This document shows, piece by piece, positions 20,392 through 28,733 of a stretch of DNA of 32,019 bases (positions within the stretch are counted from its first letter, which is position 1; the number at the start of each line of letters is the position of its first letter). The DNA is from an uncultured Luminiphilus sp. (lineage in GTDB: Bacteria; Pseudomonadota; Gammaproteobacteria; Pseudomonadales; Halieaceae). Made by a program: the position numbers and the translations under genes. The stretch is from contig CAJQKG010000133.1 of the NCBI GenBank assembly GCA_905478845.1, positions 1 to 32,019 of the forward strand, in the 5' to 3' direction. The notes under the pieces are model-generated. The model ran no database searches and was not told the DNA's origin. It saw nothing but the letters and a program-made list of their open reading frames with translations.

Positions 20392-22112
20392 TGCTGCACT
20401 CCACGAGACGTTGCTACCAATGCGCCTGCTGAGGAGCGGTTGGGCTGGGCATTGTGTATGCGGAGCACTTCTTCGGTGATCCGAGAATAAACAGGCGCCG
20501 CGGCCAGTCCGCCACCGTAGTGATCGCCCCGAGGTTGATCGATTAAGATTGTGGTGACGTAGCGCGGATTTTTCATCGGCGCGACACCCACAAAGAGGGC
20601 AACGTATTGGTCATCCAAATAACCCGTCTTACCGACTTTATGGACTGTTCCCGTTTTACCGCCGACCGAAAAACCGGGCACTTGGGCCAAGGTGGCGGTG
20701 CCACCTGAATCCGTAACCCGACCGAGCACCCGCAATACCTCTTGCGCCACTTCGGCAGCAACCACTTGCTTTCCAACCGGCAGCGTCTCGCGCTCTTGCT
20801 TCAGTAAAGTCAGGGGCTGCTTCACGCCGTCATTAGCCAAAATAGAATAGGCTTGTGCCAATTGAATGGGTGTCGCATTCAGACCGTAACCAAAGGCAAG
20901 CGTGACTTTTTCTATTTCACTCCAATGCACCATGCTCGGCAAAAAACCCGCGCGCTCGCCCGGAAATCCGGTACCCGTCTGCTCTCCAAATCCGAACCTG
21001 AGCAGTACGTCCAGAATGGCTTCGTGTCCGACCGCTTGAGCGAGCTTGGTAACCCCTACCTGACTCGATTTTTCGATGATTTTCGAAACGCTGATCTCAC
21101 CATAATTACGCGGGTCATGGAGCACTTTGGCGCCAACGCGAATGCGGCCCGGGGCCGTATCGACGAGGCTTTCAATGGTAAATTTCCCACTCTCCAGCGC
21201 CGCAATGAGCGTCAGTGTTTTGATCGTTGAGCCAGGCTCATAAACATCCGTCAAAGCGCGATTACGGGCCGCACCGTAGTCAAATGCTTCGCGGTTATTC
21301 GGATTAAAAACAGGGTAATTACTGACGGCAAGAATCTCTCCCGTCCAAGCATCGACCGTGATGGCGGAGCCCGCAATAGCACCCGTCTCTTTCATTGCCC
21401 GCTGTAATTCGCGATGCTGAACGTACTGCAGGCGCAAGTCCAAGCTCAAAGAAAGTGCCTTGCCGGGGCGCGGCTTGGTAATCAAGCCGAAATCACGAAC
21501 CGCCTCGCCATGAAGATCTTTGATGAAGCGCTTCTTACCGGGTACACCTTGCAACCACTGCTCAAATGCCAACTCAATACCGGCAATGCCCTCGCCATCG
21601 ACATTGGTCAATCCCAAAACCTGCGCGGTGACCTCTCCCGCAGGATAGTAGCGCCGATACGCTCGCTCACCCCGAACGCCAGGGAATCCCCCTTGCAGTA
21701 TTTGGCGCGCAAAATCCGGGGTTTGATGCCGCGCCAAATACATGAAATGTTTGCTGCCATACAGATCGAGCTTGTCTTTCAGCATCACCCCGTCAACGCC
21801 AAGCAACGAAGACAACTCTGCAAGCCGAGGGCTGTCTTTCAGCTGCTGTGGATTCGCCCATAGGGATACCACCGGTGAACTGATCGCGAGAGGCGTACCA
21901 TGGCGATCTTCAATTAACCCTCGATAGACAGGAATCTCGGCCGTGCGAACAGTCCGCATGGCACCCTGCTCACGTAGAAAAGTGGCCCCCTGTCCTCCGT
22001 CAGTCATCTGAAGCATGACCAGCCGACCGATCAAGACCACGGCGAAAGCGATCAGCAAGGCGCCTGTAGTGAGGTAGCGCCAACGCGCTGCTGCCACCGG
22101 AGCCGCCTTCAT
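20388..22112 (-). CDS. ftsI: Peptidoglycan D,D-transpeptidase FtsI (PBP3)
   Basis: SxxK motif EPGSTIKTL, KTG motif GGKTGTVHKVG, PBP dimerisation region; 574 aa; between ftsL and murE. Confidence 0.98.
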   Translation of the reverse strand: MKAAPVAAARWRYLTTGALLIAFAVVLIGRLVMLQMTDGGQGATFLREQGAMRTVRTAEIPVYRGLIEDRHGTPLAISSPVVSLWANPQQLKDSPRLAELSSLLGVDGVMLKDKLDLYGSKHFMYLARHQTPDFARQILQGGFPGVRGERAYRRYYPAGEVTAQVLGLTNVDGEGIAGIELAFEQWLQGVPGKKRFIKDLHGEAVRDFGLITKPRPGKALSLSLDLRLQYVQHRELQRAMKETGAIAGSAITVDAWTGEILAVSNYPVFNPNNREAFDYGAARNRALTDVYEPGSTIKTLTLIAALESGKFTIESLVDTAPGRIRVGAKVLHDPRNYGEISVSKIIEKSSQVGVTKLAQAVGHEAILDVLLRFGFGEQTGTGFPGERAGFLPSMVHWSEIEKVTLAFGYGLNATPIQLAQAYSILANDGVKQPLTLLKQERETLPVGKQVVAAEVAQEVLRVLGRVTDSGGTATLAQVPGFSVGGKTGTVHKVGKTGYLDDQYVALFVGVAPMKNPRYVTTILIDQPRGDHYGGGLAAAPVYSRITEEVLRIHNAQPNRSSAGALVATSRGVQQ

Positions 22113-22393
22113 GGCTCCATGACCGAGTAAGACAAACTGACATCAGGGGCCGTCATGGAAAGCGTTTCGGAAGCGATTCGTCCCACACGGTGGGGAGCAG
22201 CCCAAGTATTCATTTCAAGCAAAAGACGGGTGTACTGCTCTTGGAGTTGCCAGCGCTGTAGCTCCAGTGACTGCAATTGCGCGTAGCCATCTCTTACATG
22301 ATGCGTGCTAGCCACCAGCCCAAGACTTGAAACCAGTAAAAGCCCCACGAGCATGATCAAGAATATTGGGGTAGACACCGGGAGGCGATTCAT
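22109..22393 (-). CDS. ftsL: Cell division protein FtsL
   Basis: 94 aa; N-terminal TM segment plus short coiled-coil; position between rsmH and ftsI. Confidence 0.93.
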   Translation of the reverse strand: MNRLPVSTPIFLIMLVGLLLVSSLGLVASTHHVRDGYAQLQSLELQRWQLQEQYTRLLLEMNTWAAPHRVGRIASETLSMTAPDVSLSYSVMEP

Positions 22394-23310
22394 CAGATCC
22401 GCTCCGCAATGCGCATCACAGCCGACCGCGCTCGAGAATTCTGGGAGACCTCTGCTGCCGTCGGCATAACGGCCTTGCCAATCTGCCGCATAAGACCGGG
22501 GTAGTCAGCGTGACGAATCGGCACTCCTGGCGGTAACTGCGGCCCCTTTACGGCGGCCCGGATGAATCGCTTAACGATACGATCCTCTAAAGAGTGGAAG
22601 CTGATCACGACCATTCGCCCCCCTGGCGACAACGCCAGCAAAATGGCCTGCAGCGCATCACGGAGCGCATCTAGCTCGCCATTCACATGCAACCTGATGG
22701 CTTGAAAGCTTCGCGTTGCCGGGTGTTTGTGCTTTTCCCATTTTGGATTAGCAGCTGATACCACCTCAGCCAACTGCCCTGTTCTTAGGAGCGGCTGCTC
22801 ACTGCGAGCGGTCACAATGGCATTCGCAATCCGTCGGGCAAAACGCTCTTCACCCAGCTCACGGAGCACCGTCGCGATTTCGGACGCCGGCGCTGTCGCC
22901 AACCAATCGGCCGCAGAGCGCCCCTCGTTTGGATTCATTCGCATATCCAAGGGGCCATCGTGAGAAAAGCTGAATCCCCTCTCAGGGTCGTCTAATTGCG
23001 GTGAAGATACGCCTAGATCCAGCAGAACACCCTGCAGGCTACCTGGCTCAACATGCTGGCCCAACTCTCTGAAATTCGCTGCTTTGAAGGAGAATCGCTG
23101 ATCGTGCTCCGCTATTTGGGACGCTCGCTCTGCCGCTGTTGGATCATGATCCAATGCCATCAAAGCGCCTTGCGGTGATAAGGCCTTGAGGATACGCGTG
23201 CTGTGCCCGCCCCGGCCAAAGGTTCCGTCTACATACACTCCGTGCGGCGATACCATCAGTGCCCCAATGACCTCCTCGAGTAAAACCGGCAGGTGCTCCC
23301 GGTCCATCAA
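22393..23310 (-). CDS. rsmH: 16S rRNA (cytosine(1402)-N(4))-methyltransferase
   Basis: HLPVLLEEVIGAL, YVDGTFGRGGHSTRIL, LLDLGVSSPQLDDPERGFSF, MVVISFHSLEDRIVK. Confidence 0.98.
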   Translation of the reverse strand: MMDREHLPVLLEEVIGALMVSPHGVYVDGTFGRGGHSTRILKALSPQGALMALDHDPTAAERASQIAEHDQRFSFKAANFRELGQHVEPGSLQGVLLDLGVSSPQLDDPERGFSFSHDGPLDMRMNPNEGRSAADWLATAPASEIATVLRELGEERFARRIANAIVTARSEQPLLRTGQLAEVVSAANPKWEKHKHPATRSFQAIRLHVNGELDALRDALQAILLALSPGGRMVVISFHSLEDRIVKRFIRAAVKGPQLPPGVPIRHADYPGLMRQIGKAVMPTAAEVSQNSRARSAVMRIAERI

Positions 23311-23759
23311 AGATTAAGCTGCATCAGCTCTACTGGAAGCTCCCCTTGGGGGCCCAGTGACAGCGCAGCCTCGCATTCCCTCTGCCATAATTCTTCTGAC
23401 CACAGCTCCAGCTTATTGCCTTGCCCCACCATCACTGCGCGCTTTTCAAGCTGCGCATACTCTCTCAGGGACGGGGGCACTAACACGCGACCATTGCTAT
23501 CGAGTTGCAAGTCACTGGCATAACCGAGCATCAATCGCTGAAATCGTTTTACCGCAGGGTTGAGTGCGGGCAGCGCCTGCACATCCCGCTCAATGCGTTC
23601 CCATTCAGGTAGCGCATACATCACCAGACAGGGCGTTTGGGTATCGACGGTGATCACAATCTGGCCATCACTTAATGCCGCAAGGGATTCACGTTGCCGC
23701 GCTGGCACCGCCATTCGGCCCTTGGCATCCAGATTGATGGATTGAACCCCTCGAAACAT
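23307..23759 (-). CDS. mraZ: Transcriptional regulator MraZ
   Basis: MFRGVQSINLDAKGRMAVPARQRE and DSNGRVLVPPSLREYA, the two SpoVT/AbrB-like repeats. Track ORF begins at 23768; MFRG start at 23759 fits homologues. Confidence 0.97.
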   Translation of the reverse strand: MFRGVQSINLDAKGRMAVPARQRESLAALSDGQIVITVDTQTPCLVMYALPEWERIERDVQALPALNPAVKRFQRLMLGYASDLQLDSNGRVLVPPSLREYAQLEKRAVMVGQGNKLELWSEELWQRECEAALSLGPQGELPVELMQLNL

Positions 23760-23780
23760 GATGCCCACTGCCCCCTTGGC

Positions 23781-23830
23781 TTACCACAAAGTGGGTAAAA
23801 CACCCACTTTGCACCACATTTCACCACTAT
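23781..23830 (-). promoter_or_regulatory. Putative MraZ operator: 10-bp-spaced GTGG boxes
   Basis: Minus strand in 10-mers: ATAGTGGTGA / AATGTGGTGC / AAAGTGGGTG / TTTTACCCAC / TTTGTGGTAA. GTGG is at the same phase in decamers 1, 2, 3 and 5, like known MraZ box architecture (TGGGN with 5-nt spacers). Confidence 0.65.
23787..23811. repeat. Perfect inverted repeat, 10-bp arms, 5-nt loop
   Basis: caaagtgggt-aaaac-acccactttg. Confidence 0.9.
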
Positions 23831-23855
23831 ACGCCCGAAAAAAGCGTTGGGTCAA
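23826..23855 (-). promoter_or_regulatory. Putative sigma70 promoter of mraZ/dcw operon
   Basis: Minus strand TTGACC (23855-23850) - 18 nt - TATAGT (23831-23826); each hexamer matches consensus at 5 of 6 positions. Confidence 0.65.
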
Positions 23856-24087
23856 CGGCTTGAGAACAAAAAGTCCCGGGTTTTCAGTGTCTTAGAGGTC
23901 ATCTGGCAGACGGGTGGCGCTGGAATAAACTGTTAGAAATGATCGATAAAACAGACCGCTAACCCGGCATGCGAGGTTTAAGCTGAGGTAATATTCTTTA
24001 TTTGACTTATAATTTTATTTGATAGAGCCAAATGGTATTGATGGGGCTGGTCAGCAGGTCGCGGTGGTGCACCTTAAGGAAGGGGAA

Positions 24088-24105
24088 GCCCCCCAGTTGG
24101 GGGGC
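24088..24105 (-). terminator. GC-rich hairpin just downstream of rnpB 3' end (possible terminator or 3' processing element)
   Basis: GCCCCCC-AACT-GGGGGGC 7-bp stem on minus strand; no strong U-tract follows (TTCCCCTTCC). Confidence 0.5.
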
Positions 24106-24108
24106 ATA

Positions 24109-24443
24109 ATGAGTCGGTCGATAAGCCGGGTTCTGTCTTGGACGATCATTCATCTGCGACGAACGTCACCGTTCGCCTGAAGCGACCTACCCGAATCCAC
24201 CGAGGGTCACGGTATCGGATTCCTATTTGGTCTTGCTCCGGACGGGGTTTACCATCGCCACGCTTGTTACCAACCGCGCGGTGCGCTCTTACCGCACCTT
24301 TTCACCCTTACCTGCAAGCAGGCGGTTTCCTTTCTGTTGCACTTTCCGTAGGCTCGCGCCCCCCAGGCGTTACCTGGCGTCCTGACCCGTTGGAGCCCGG
24401 ACTTTCCTCTGTCATTACGACAGCGATCGTCTGACCCACTCGG
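24109..24443 (-). ncRNA. rnpB: RNase P RNA, bacterial class A (ends approximate)
   Basis: Minus strand contains AGAGGAAAGTCCGGGCTCC, GCCAGGTAACGCCTGG-like block, and 3' ACAGAACCCGGCTTATCGACCGACTC; ends pair as P1 (GAGTGGGTC/GACCGACTC). Confidence 0.95.
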
Positions 24444-24449
24444 GGCCAG

Positions 24450-24478
24450 AGGTTACCGATTAGCGGAGGGGCTCGCAA
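24450..24478 (-). promoter_or_regulatory. Candidate rnpB promoter
   Basis: Minus strand TTGCGA - 17 nt - TAACCT, then 8 nt to the inferred rnpB 5' G; weak hexamers, supported mainly by position. Confidence 0.35.
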
Positions 24479-24495
24479 CCCAAGACTGCGGCATC

Positions 24496-25323
24496 TCATT
24501 TTTTATCCAATAAGTTTTGGTAAAGCGCTCGCACCGGCAACCCCGTTACATCAGCTACCACGGCAGCGGCGCGCCGCGGTGGAAGCTCCTTCACCAAACG
24601 ATCTAGCAATGCCTCGACTTCAGCACTCAACTGGACTGCCTCACTGTCGCAACCGCGAATCACTAGCACCATTTCGCCACGCTGCTGATTTGCATCATTG
24701 CGCACAAACGTTTGCAACTGTGCCAATGAGCCGCGGTAAATTGTCTCATGGGCTTTCGTCAGTTCCCGACACAGTGCCGCCTCACGATCGCCCAGCTCGA
24801 CAATGAGCGCGTCAAGCGTACTCAGCACTCGGCGCGGCGCTTCAAACAATATCAATGTCGCTTCTAGGCGTTTTAGTGATTTTATTCTCGTCCCACGCTG
24901 CCCTGCCTTTACCGGCAGAAAACCCTCAAAATAAAAGCGATCAGTCGGCAACCCAGAAGCACTGAGCGCGGCCGTCATGGCACTCGCGCCCGGTATGGGG
25001 ACCACTTGGAATCCTTCCCCCTGGCAGACCTCCACCAGCTTGTACCCCGGATCAGAGATAAGGGGAGTCCCCGCATCAGATATCAACGCCACCGAGTTGC
25101 CTTCCTGAAGATGACGCAGCAGCCTGTCGGTTTGCGCCGCAGGGCTATGATCGTGGTAACTCACCATTGGGGTATCAATCCCAAAATGTCGCATCAGCTT
25201 GGCTGAGTGGCGAGTATCCTCCGCTGCGATAACGTGAACGGCGTTTAAGACCTCCAATGCACGCAGTGTGATATCACCCAAATGACCAATGGGTGTGGCA
25301 ACGATATAAAGGCAAGCTGGCAC
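24496..25323 (-). CDS. rsmI: 16S rRNA (cytidine(1402)-2'-O)-methyltransferase
   Basis: LYIVATPIGHLGDITLRALEVL, AEDTRHSAKLMRHFGI, LISDAGTPLISDPGYKLV. Likely GTG start at 25323 preceded by AAGGAG at 9-nt spacing; track ORF extends to 25401. Confidence 0.96.
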   Translation of the reverse strand: MPACLYIVATPIGHLGDITLRALEVLNAVHVIAAEDTRHSAKLMRHFGIDTPMVSYHDHSPAAQTDRLLRHLQEGNSVALISDAGTPLISDPGYKLVEVCQGEGFQVVPIPGASAMTAALSASGLPTDRFYFEGFLPVKAGQRGTRIKSLKRLEATLILFEAPRRVLSTLDALIVELGDREAALCRELTKAHETIYRGSLAQLQTFVRNDANQQRGEMVLVIRGCDSEAVQLSAEVEALLDRLVKELPPRRAAAVVADVTGLPVRALYQNLLDKK

Positions 25324-25443
25324 TGGGTAAGGCTCCTTGTCGGGCCACCGGTGCCCGCTTAAGGCTATACTGCCCCGATGAGCGCTATAGGTCACCCTCA
25401 ACCCCTCAGTTTCACTTGTCGAAACGCCAACCAGCCACCCCTC

Positions 25444-27159
25444 ATGCGGGTCGCTTTTGCAGCGTTGTTGCTGACTCTTGCCACTGGGTGCTCAACACCA
25501 TCGCGCGATACGTCGGCGTTACCCGTGATGACAGGCGCAGCCGAACTCGTCCCAGAGCCGGTAGAGGGCGAACAACTGAGGCTCGATACTATTGCCCGCT
25601 TGTCGAACCTGGCGAAAACAGAATCTCTGCTCGTCGCCCAGTATGAGCGCGATCAACTATCACTCAAGGATGCCGGCGCCTCGACACTCATCGCGATCGA
25701 TAGCCGACTCGCCTGGCTATCGGGCGATGTCACATTAGCCGATCAATTGCTGCAAAAACTGAAAGACGGCAATACCGCAGCGATTGATTTTGCGCTCGAA
25801 GAGCAAGCAGCGCAGGCAGCGTTATCGGGGCAGTGGCTTCGCGCGGCCGCGTTACTTTTTGAAAAAGCCCAGACACCAGCAGAACAGGGAAACGCCTCCG
25901 CCAACGGTGATCGCCTATTTGGCTACCTCATCCGAGCAACACCGAGCGAACTGGCATTCGAGCTCAGAACGACTCGGGATCCCGACTGGCGAGCCTGGCT
26001 GGAAATGCAATTGGCTTACCGACAGGGACCCACTGCGTTGCGAGTCTGGCAAAATGCTGCCGGGAACCGACCGCAGACCCCCGCCTCTCCAGCCCATCTC
26101 GTGGCCTGGCTAAACGCGCCACCCCTCCAGCAGATTACCCTCATACTGCCGCTTGATGGCTCACTGAGGGCAGCAGGCGAGGCGGTGGCGACCGGCGCCA
26201 TCACTCAGCTGTATGAATCCTATCCTGACCCCGCCAACAGACCGCAACTGTCGGTGCTGAATTTGGCACACTATGCCAATCCGCGGGCCGCTTATTCTGC
26301 AGCCGTCGACAGCGGTGCCGATATGGTACTCGGGCCGCTGACAAAATCGAACGTCGCCGCATTGCAGCAACTCGACGAAATGCCTATCCCGGTCATTGCC
26401 CTCAACCAACCGGAGTCGCAAACGAGTCAAGCCGCGGCTGAAGCTCGCTGGACTACTTTTAGCCTCGCTCCCGAGGATGAAGCGCGTCAGATTGCGGACC
26501 ATGGCTTCGGCAGCCAATGTCGCAACGCGATCGTGATGGCCGCGCCGAACGATCGTGGACTGCGCCTGCTAACGGCCTTTGAATCACGCTGGGCACTCCA
26601 TGGCGGGACGATACGCGGCAAAGTGGTTGTTGAACAAAGAACCGCCGCCAATAAAGCGATGGGCGAATTGCTGGGATCGGGCTCAAGTGATCAACGGATT
26701 CAATCTGTCGAGCGGGCATTCGACATGCCAGTTGATGCGCGGGGGCGCGGCAGGAGTGATTTTGAGTGTATCTTCATGCTCGCCCCAGATCCCTCCACAG
26801 CTCGATCCTGGCGACCCCTACTGGTCTTTCACATGACGGGCGAGGTACCAGTCTATGCGACCTCTGCTATCAATGATGGCACTATCAACACGCGAAACCG
26901 CGACCTCAATGGCGTGGTCTTCATCGAAACACCAGCAATGCTGCCCCCCAATCCGGCCGATCGACTGGGAAGACTGCGTGCATTGGGCCAGGATGCGCTG
27001 GTGATGGCGCAGCACCGGCAGCAAGCACTTACCACTGAAAACTGGATCATCAGAGGCCAAACTGGCTTACTCAGACGCAGGGCCGACGGATCGATCGTGA
27101 GAGCCCTCGACTTGGCCATTTTTGATGGCGCAGAGGTACGTGCTCTTCGACTACCCTAG
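25444..27159 (+). CDS. lpoA: Penicillin-binding protein activator LpoA (LppC family lipoprotein)
   Basis: Lipoprotein signal MRVAFAALLLTLATGC; LPLDGSLRAAGEAV...VLGPLTKSNVAAL periplasmic-binding-like domain; downstream of divergent rsmI and upstream of yraN. Confidence 0.92.
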   Translation: MRVAFAALLLTLATGCSTPSRDTSALPVMTGAAELVPEPVEGEQLRLDTIARLSNLAKTESLLVAQYERDQLSLKDAGASTLIAIDSRLAWLSGDVTLADQLLQKLKDGNTAAIDFALEEQAAQAALSGQWLRAAALLFEKAQTPAEQGNASANGDRLFGYLIRATPSELAFELRTTRDPDWRAWLEMQLAYRQGPTALRVWQNAAGNRPQTPASPAHLVAWLNAPPLQQITLILPLDGSLRAAGEAVATGAITQLYESYPDPANRPQLSVLNLAHYANPRAAYSAAVDSGADMVLGPLTKSNVAALQQLDEMPIPVIALNQPESQTSQAAAEARWTTFSLAPEDEARQIADHGFGSQCRNAIVMAAPNDRGLRLLTAFESRWALHGGTIRGKVVVEQRTAANKAMGELLGSGSSDQRIQSVERAFDMPVDARGRGRSDFECIFMLAPDPSTARSWRPLLVFHMTGEVPVYATSAINDGTINTRNRDLNGVVFIETPAMLPPNPADRLGRLRALGQDALVMAQHRQQALTTENWIIRGQTGLLRRRADGSIVRALDLAIFDGAEVRALRLP

Positions 27160-27185
27160 AGCCAGACCTCAACGCGGAAGACTCA

Positions 27186-27536
27186 TTGGCAACAACCGGG
27201 CAAATCTGGGAGCGTGACGCGGAACGATTTTTGCTGCGGCAGGGCCTCGTATTACTGACTCGGAACTTTTTGACACGCAGTGGCGAGATCGACCTCATCA
27301 TGCGCGATCAAAACCTTATCGTCTTTGTCGAAGTTCGTTTCCGAAAAGCTTCGCGCTTTGGTGGCGCCCTCCACAGCATTAATCGACACAAGAAGACCTG
27401 CGTGGTGCGCTGCGCGAGTCTATTTTTGCAACAAAATCCGCAGTGGTCGCATCACCCTTGTCGCTTTGATGTAATCGCTTATGATGGGAATGCGGCAACA
27501 ACCGATCCACGTTGGATTCAAGCTGCGTTTAACTGA
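27186..27536 (+). CDS. yraN: UPF0102 family endonuclease-like protein YraN
   Basis: GQIWERDAERFLLRQGLVLLTRNFLTRSGEIDLIMRDQNLIVFVEVRFRKASRFGGALHSI; TTG start. Confidence 0.93.
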   Translation: MATTGQIWERDAERFLLRQGLVLLTRNFLTRSGEIDLIMRDQNLIVFVEVRFRKASRFGGALHSINRHKKTCVVRCASLFLQQNPQWSHHPCRFDVIAYDGNAATTDPRWIQAAFN

Positions 27537-27566
27537 TTCATTTTTGTCGAGACAAGCGGAAGACCT

Positions 27567-28118
27567 GTGGACGTTTACACTATCATTGCCAGCTTTTTCC
27601 AAAGGCACTTGGAAGCCTCCAGCTTGGCGGTGGATGCGATTGCCGACACACTAGGTGACGCCATGGAACTGCTGGCTAAGGCTATCCTCGCCGATCAAAA
27701 ACTATTCAGTATTGGTTTAGGCGCCGATCGTGCCAGTGCAACCGCACTGACCAGCCTGCTCCAGCAGGGGATATGGCGGGAACGCCCGAGCCTACCCGTA
27801 GTGGAACTCGCGACGCACCAGATCGAATCTACCGACCAAGGCGTGGGTTGGGTTAGCCAGCAGCTCCAAGCGCTTGGCCAAGCGGGTGATGTTGGGGTGG
27901 TCTTCGCAGCGACCTTGCACGCGCCAGACATACAGCGACTGGCAATAATAGCGGAGCAAAGACAAGTCTCTCTGATCTGGATAGGCAATCGAGGTCCCGG
28001 TATTAGCGTCAATTTAGCGCAGGAATCGATCGAAACAACGCTCGCGGTCAATCACACCCTAGCGGTGTGCCTTGCCCGCTTAATTGACACTCATACCTTC
28101 GGCCCCATGGAGACCTGA
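27567..28118 (+). CDS. diaA: SIS-domain phosphoheptose isomerase-like protein (DiaA/GmhA family)
   Basis: 183 aa, GTG start; LFSIGLGADRASATALTSLL, SIS-like layout; between yraN and dolP. Confidence 0.85.
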   Translation: MDVYTIIASFFQRHLEASSLAVDAIADTLGDAMELLAKAILADQKLFSIGLGADRASATALTSLLQQGIWRERPSLPVVELATHQIESTDQGVGWVSQQLQALGQAGDVGVVFAATLHAPDIQRLAIIAEQRQVSLIWIGNRGPGISVNLAQESIETTLAVNHTLAVCLARLIDTHTFGPMET

Positions 28119-28121
28119 ATT

Positions 28122-28733
28122 ATGATGATAGCGCGACTCGCACTGCGAACTATCCTCCGACTTATCCTACCGCTTGGACTCACCTTTGGCCTACTCAGTG
28201 GTTGCGGTACGGTCATGTCAAGCGCGGGAGCGGGCCCGATCGAGGAAGATCCAGGAGAACGAACCTTCGCCCAGCAGATGGCGGATGAAAGTATCGAAAC
28301 CAAAGCAATGGTTAACATCAACGCGGCCGACGAGGCCTATGATCAGGCGCATCTCAGCATCGTCTCTTACAATGGATTTATCTTGTTGGCAGGCCAAGTG
28401 CCCTCAGAGGCGCTCAAGGCACTGGCCACCGAAGTCACACGCGACTTGGAAGCGGTCCGTCGTATCTACAATGAACTCGAGGTAGGCCCGGCAACCAGTG
28501 CCGGCACCCGCACCAACGACACTTGGATTACGACACAAGTAAAATCAAAGTTGCTCGCCAGCTCGGATACACCGGGCAGGCGCGTTAAGGTGGTGACCGA
28601 GAACGCGGTTGTCTATCTCATGGGTTTGGTGACCGCAGCAGAGGCAGATCGCAGCGCATTGGAGGCTGCTGAGGTGGGGGGCGTGACGCGAGTCGTGCAG
28701 CTGTTCGAAATTATTATTGCGCCGACTACTTAA
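28122..28733 (+). CDS. dolP: BON-domain outer-membrane lipoprotein (DolP/YraP)
   Basis: Lipobox LLSGC; two BON-like domains (IETKAMVNINAADEAYDQAHLSIVSYNGFILLAGQV; WITTQVKSKLLASSDTPGRRVKVVTENAVVYLMGLV). Confidence 0.92.
   Translation: MMIARLALRTILRLILPLGLTFGLLSGCGTVMSSAGAGPIEEDPGERTFAQQMADESIETKAMVNINAADEAYDQAHLSIVSYNGFILLAGQVPSEALKALATEVTRDLEAVRRIYNELEVGPATSAGTRTNDTWITTQVKSKLLASSDTPGRRVKVVTENAVVYLMGLVTAAEADRSALEAAEVGGVTRVVQLFEIIIAPTT

Noticed and set aside
21414-21863. 149-aa and 125-aa (20853..21230) ORFs antisense to ftsI
   Set aside because: Shadow ORFs opposite a confidently assigned gene; no independent evidence of coding.
24138-24434. ORFs of 98 aa (+) and 63 aa (-, 24308..24499) over rnpB
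   Set aside because: Both lie in the conserved RNase P RNA; this is a well-known source of false hypothetical proteins.
25324-25443. Apparent 5' overlap of divergent rsmI (25401) and lpoA (25378) ORFs
   Set aside because: Caused by over-extended ORF starts. rsmI fits a GTG start at 25323 with AAGGAG, and lpoA starts at its lipoprotein signal at 25444, leaving a normal 120-bp divergent promoter region.
26161-26517. 118-aa ORF (-) and other antisense ORFs within lpoA
   Set aside because: No recognisable family, no upstream signals; explained by the lpoA reading frame.
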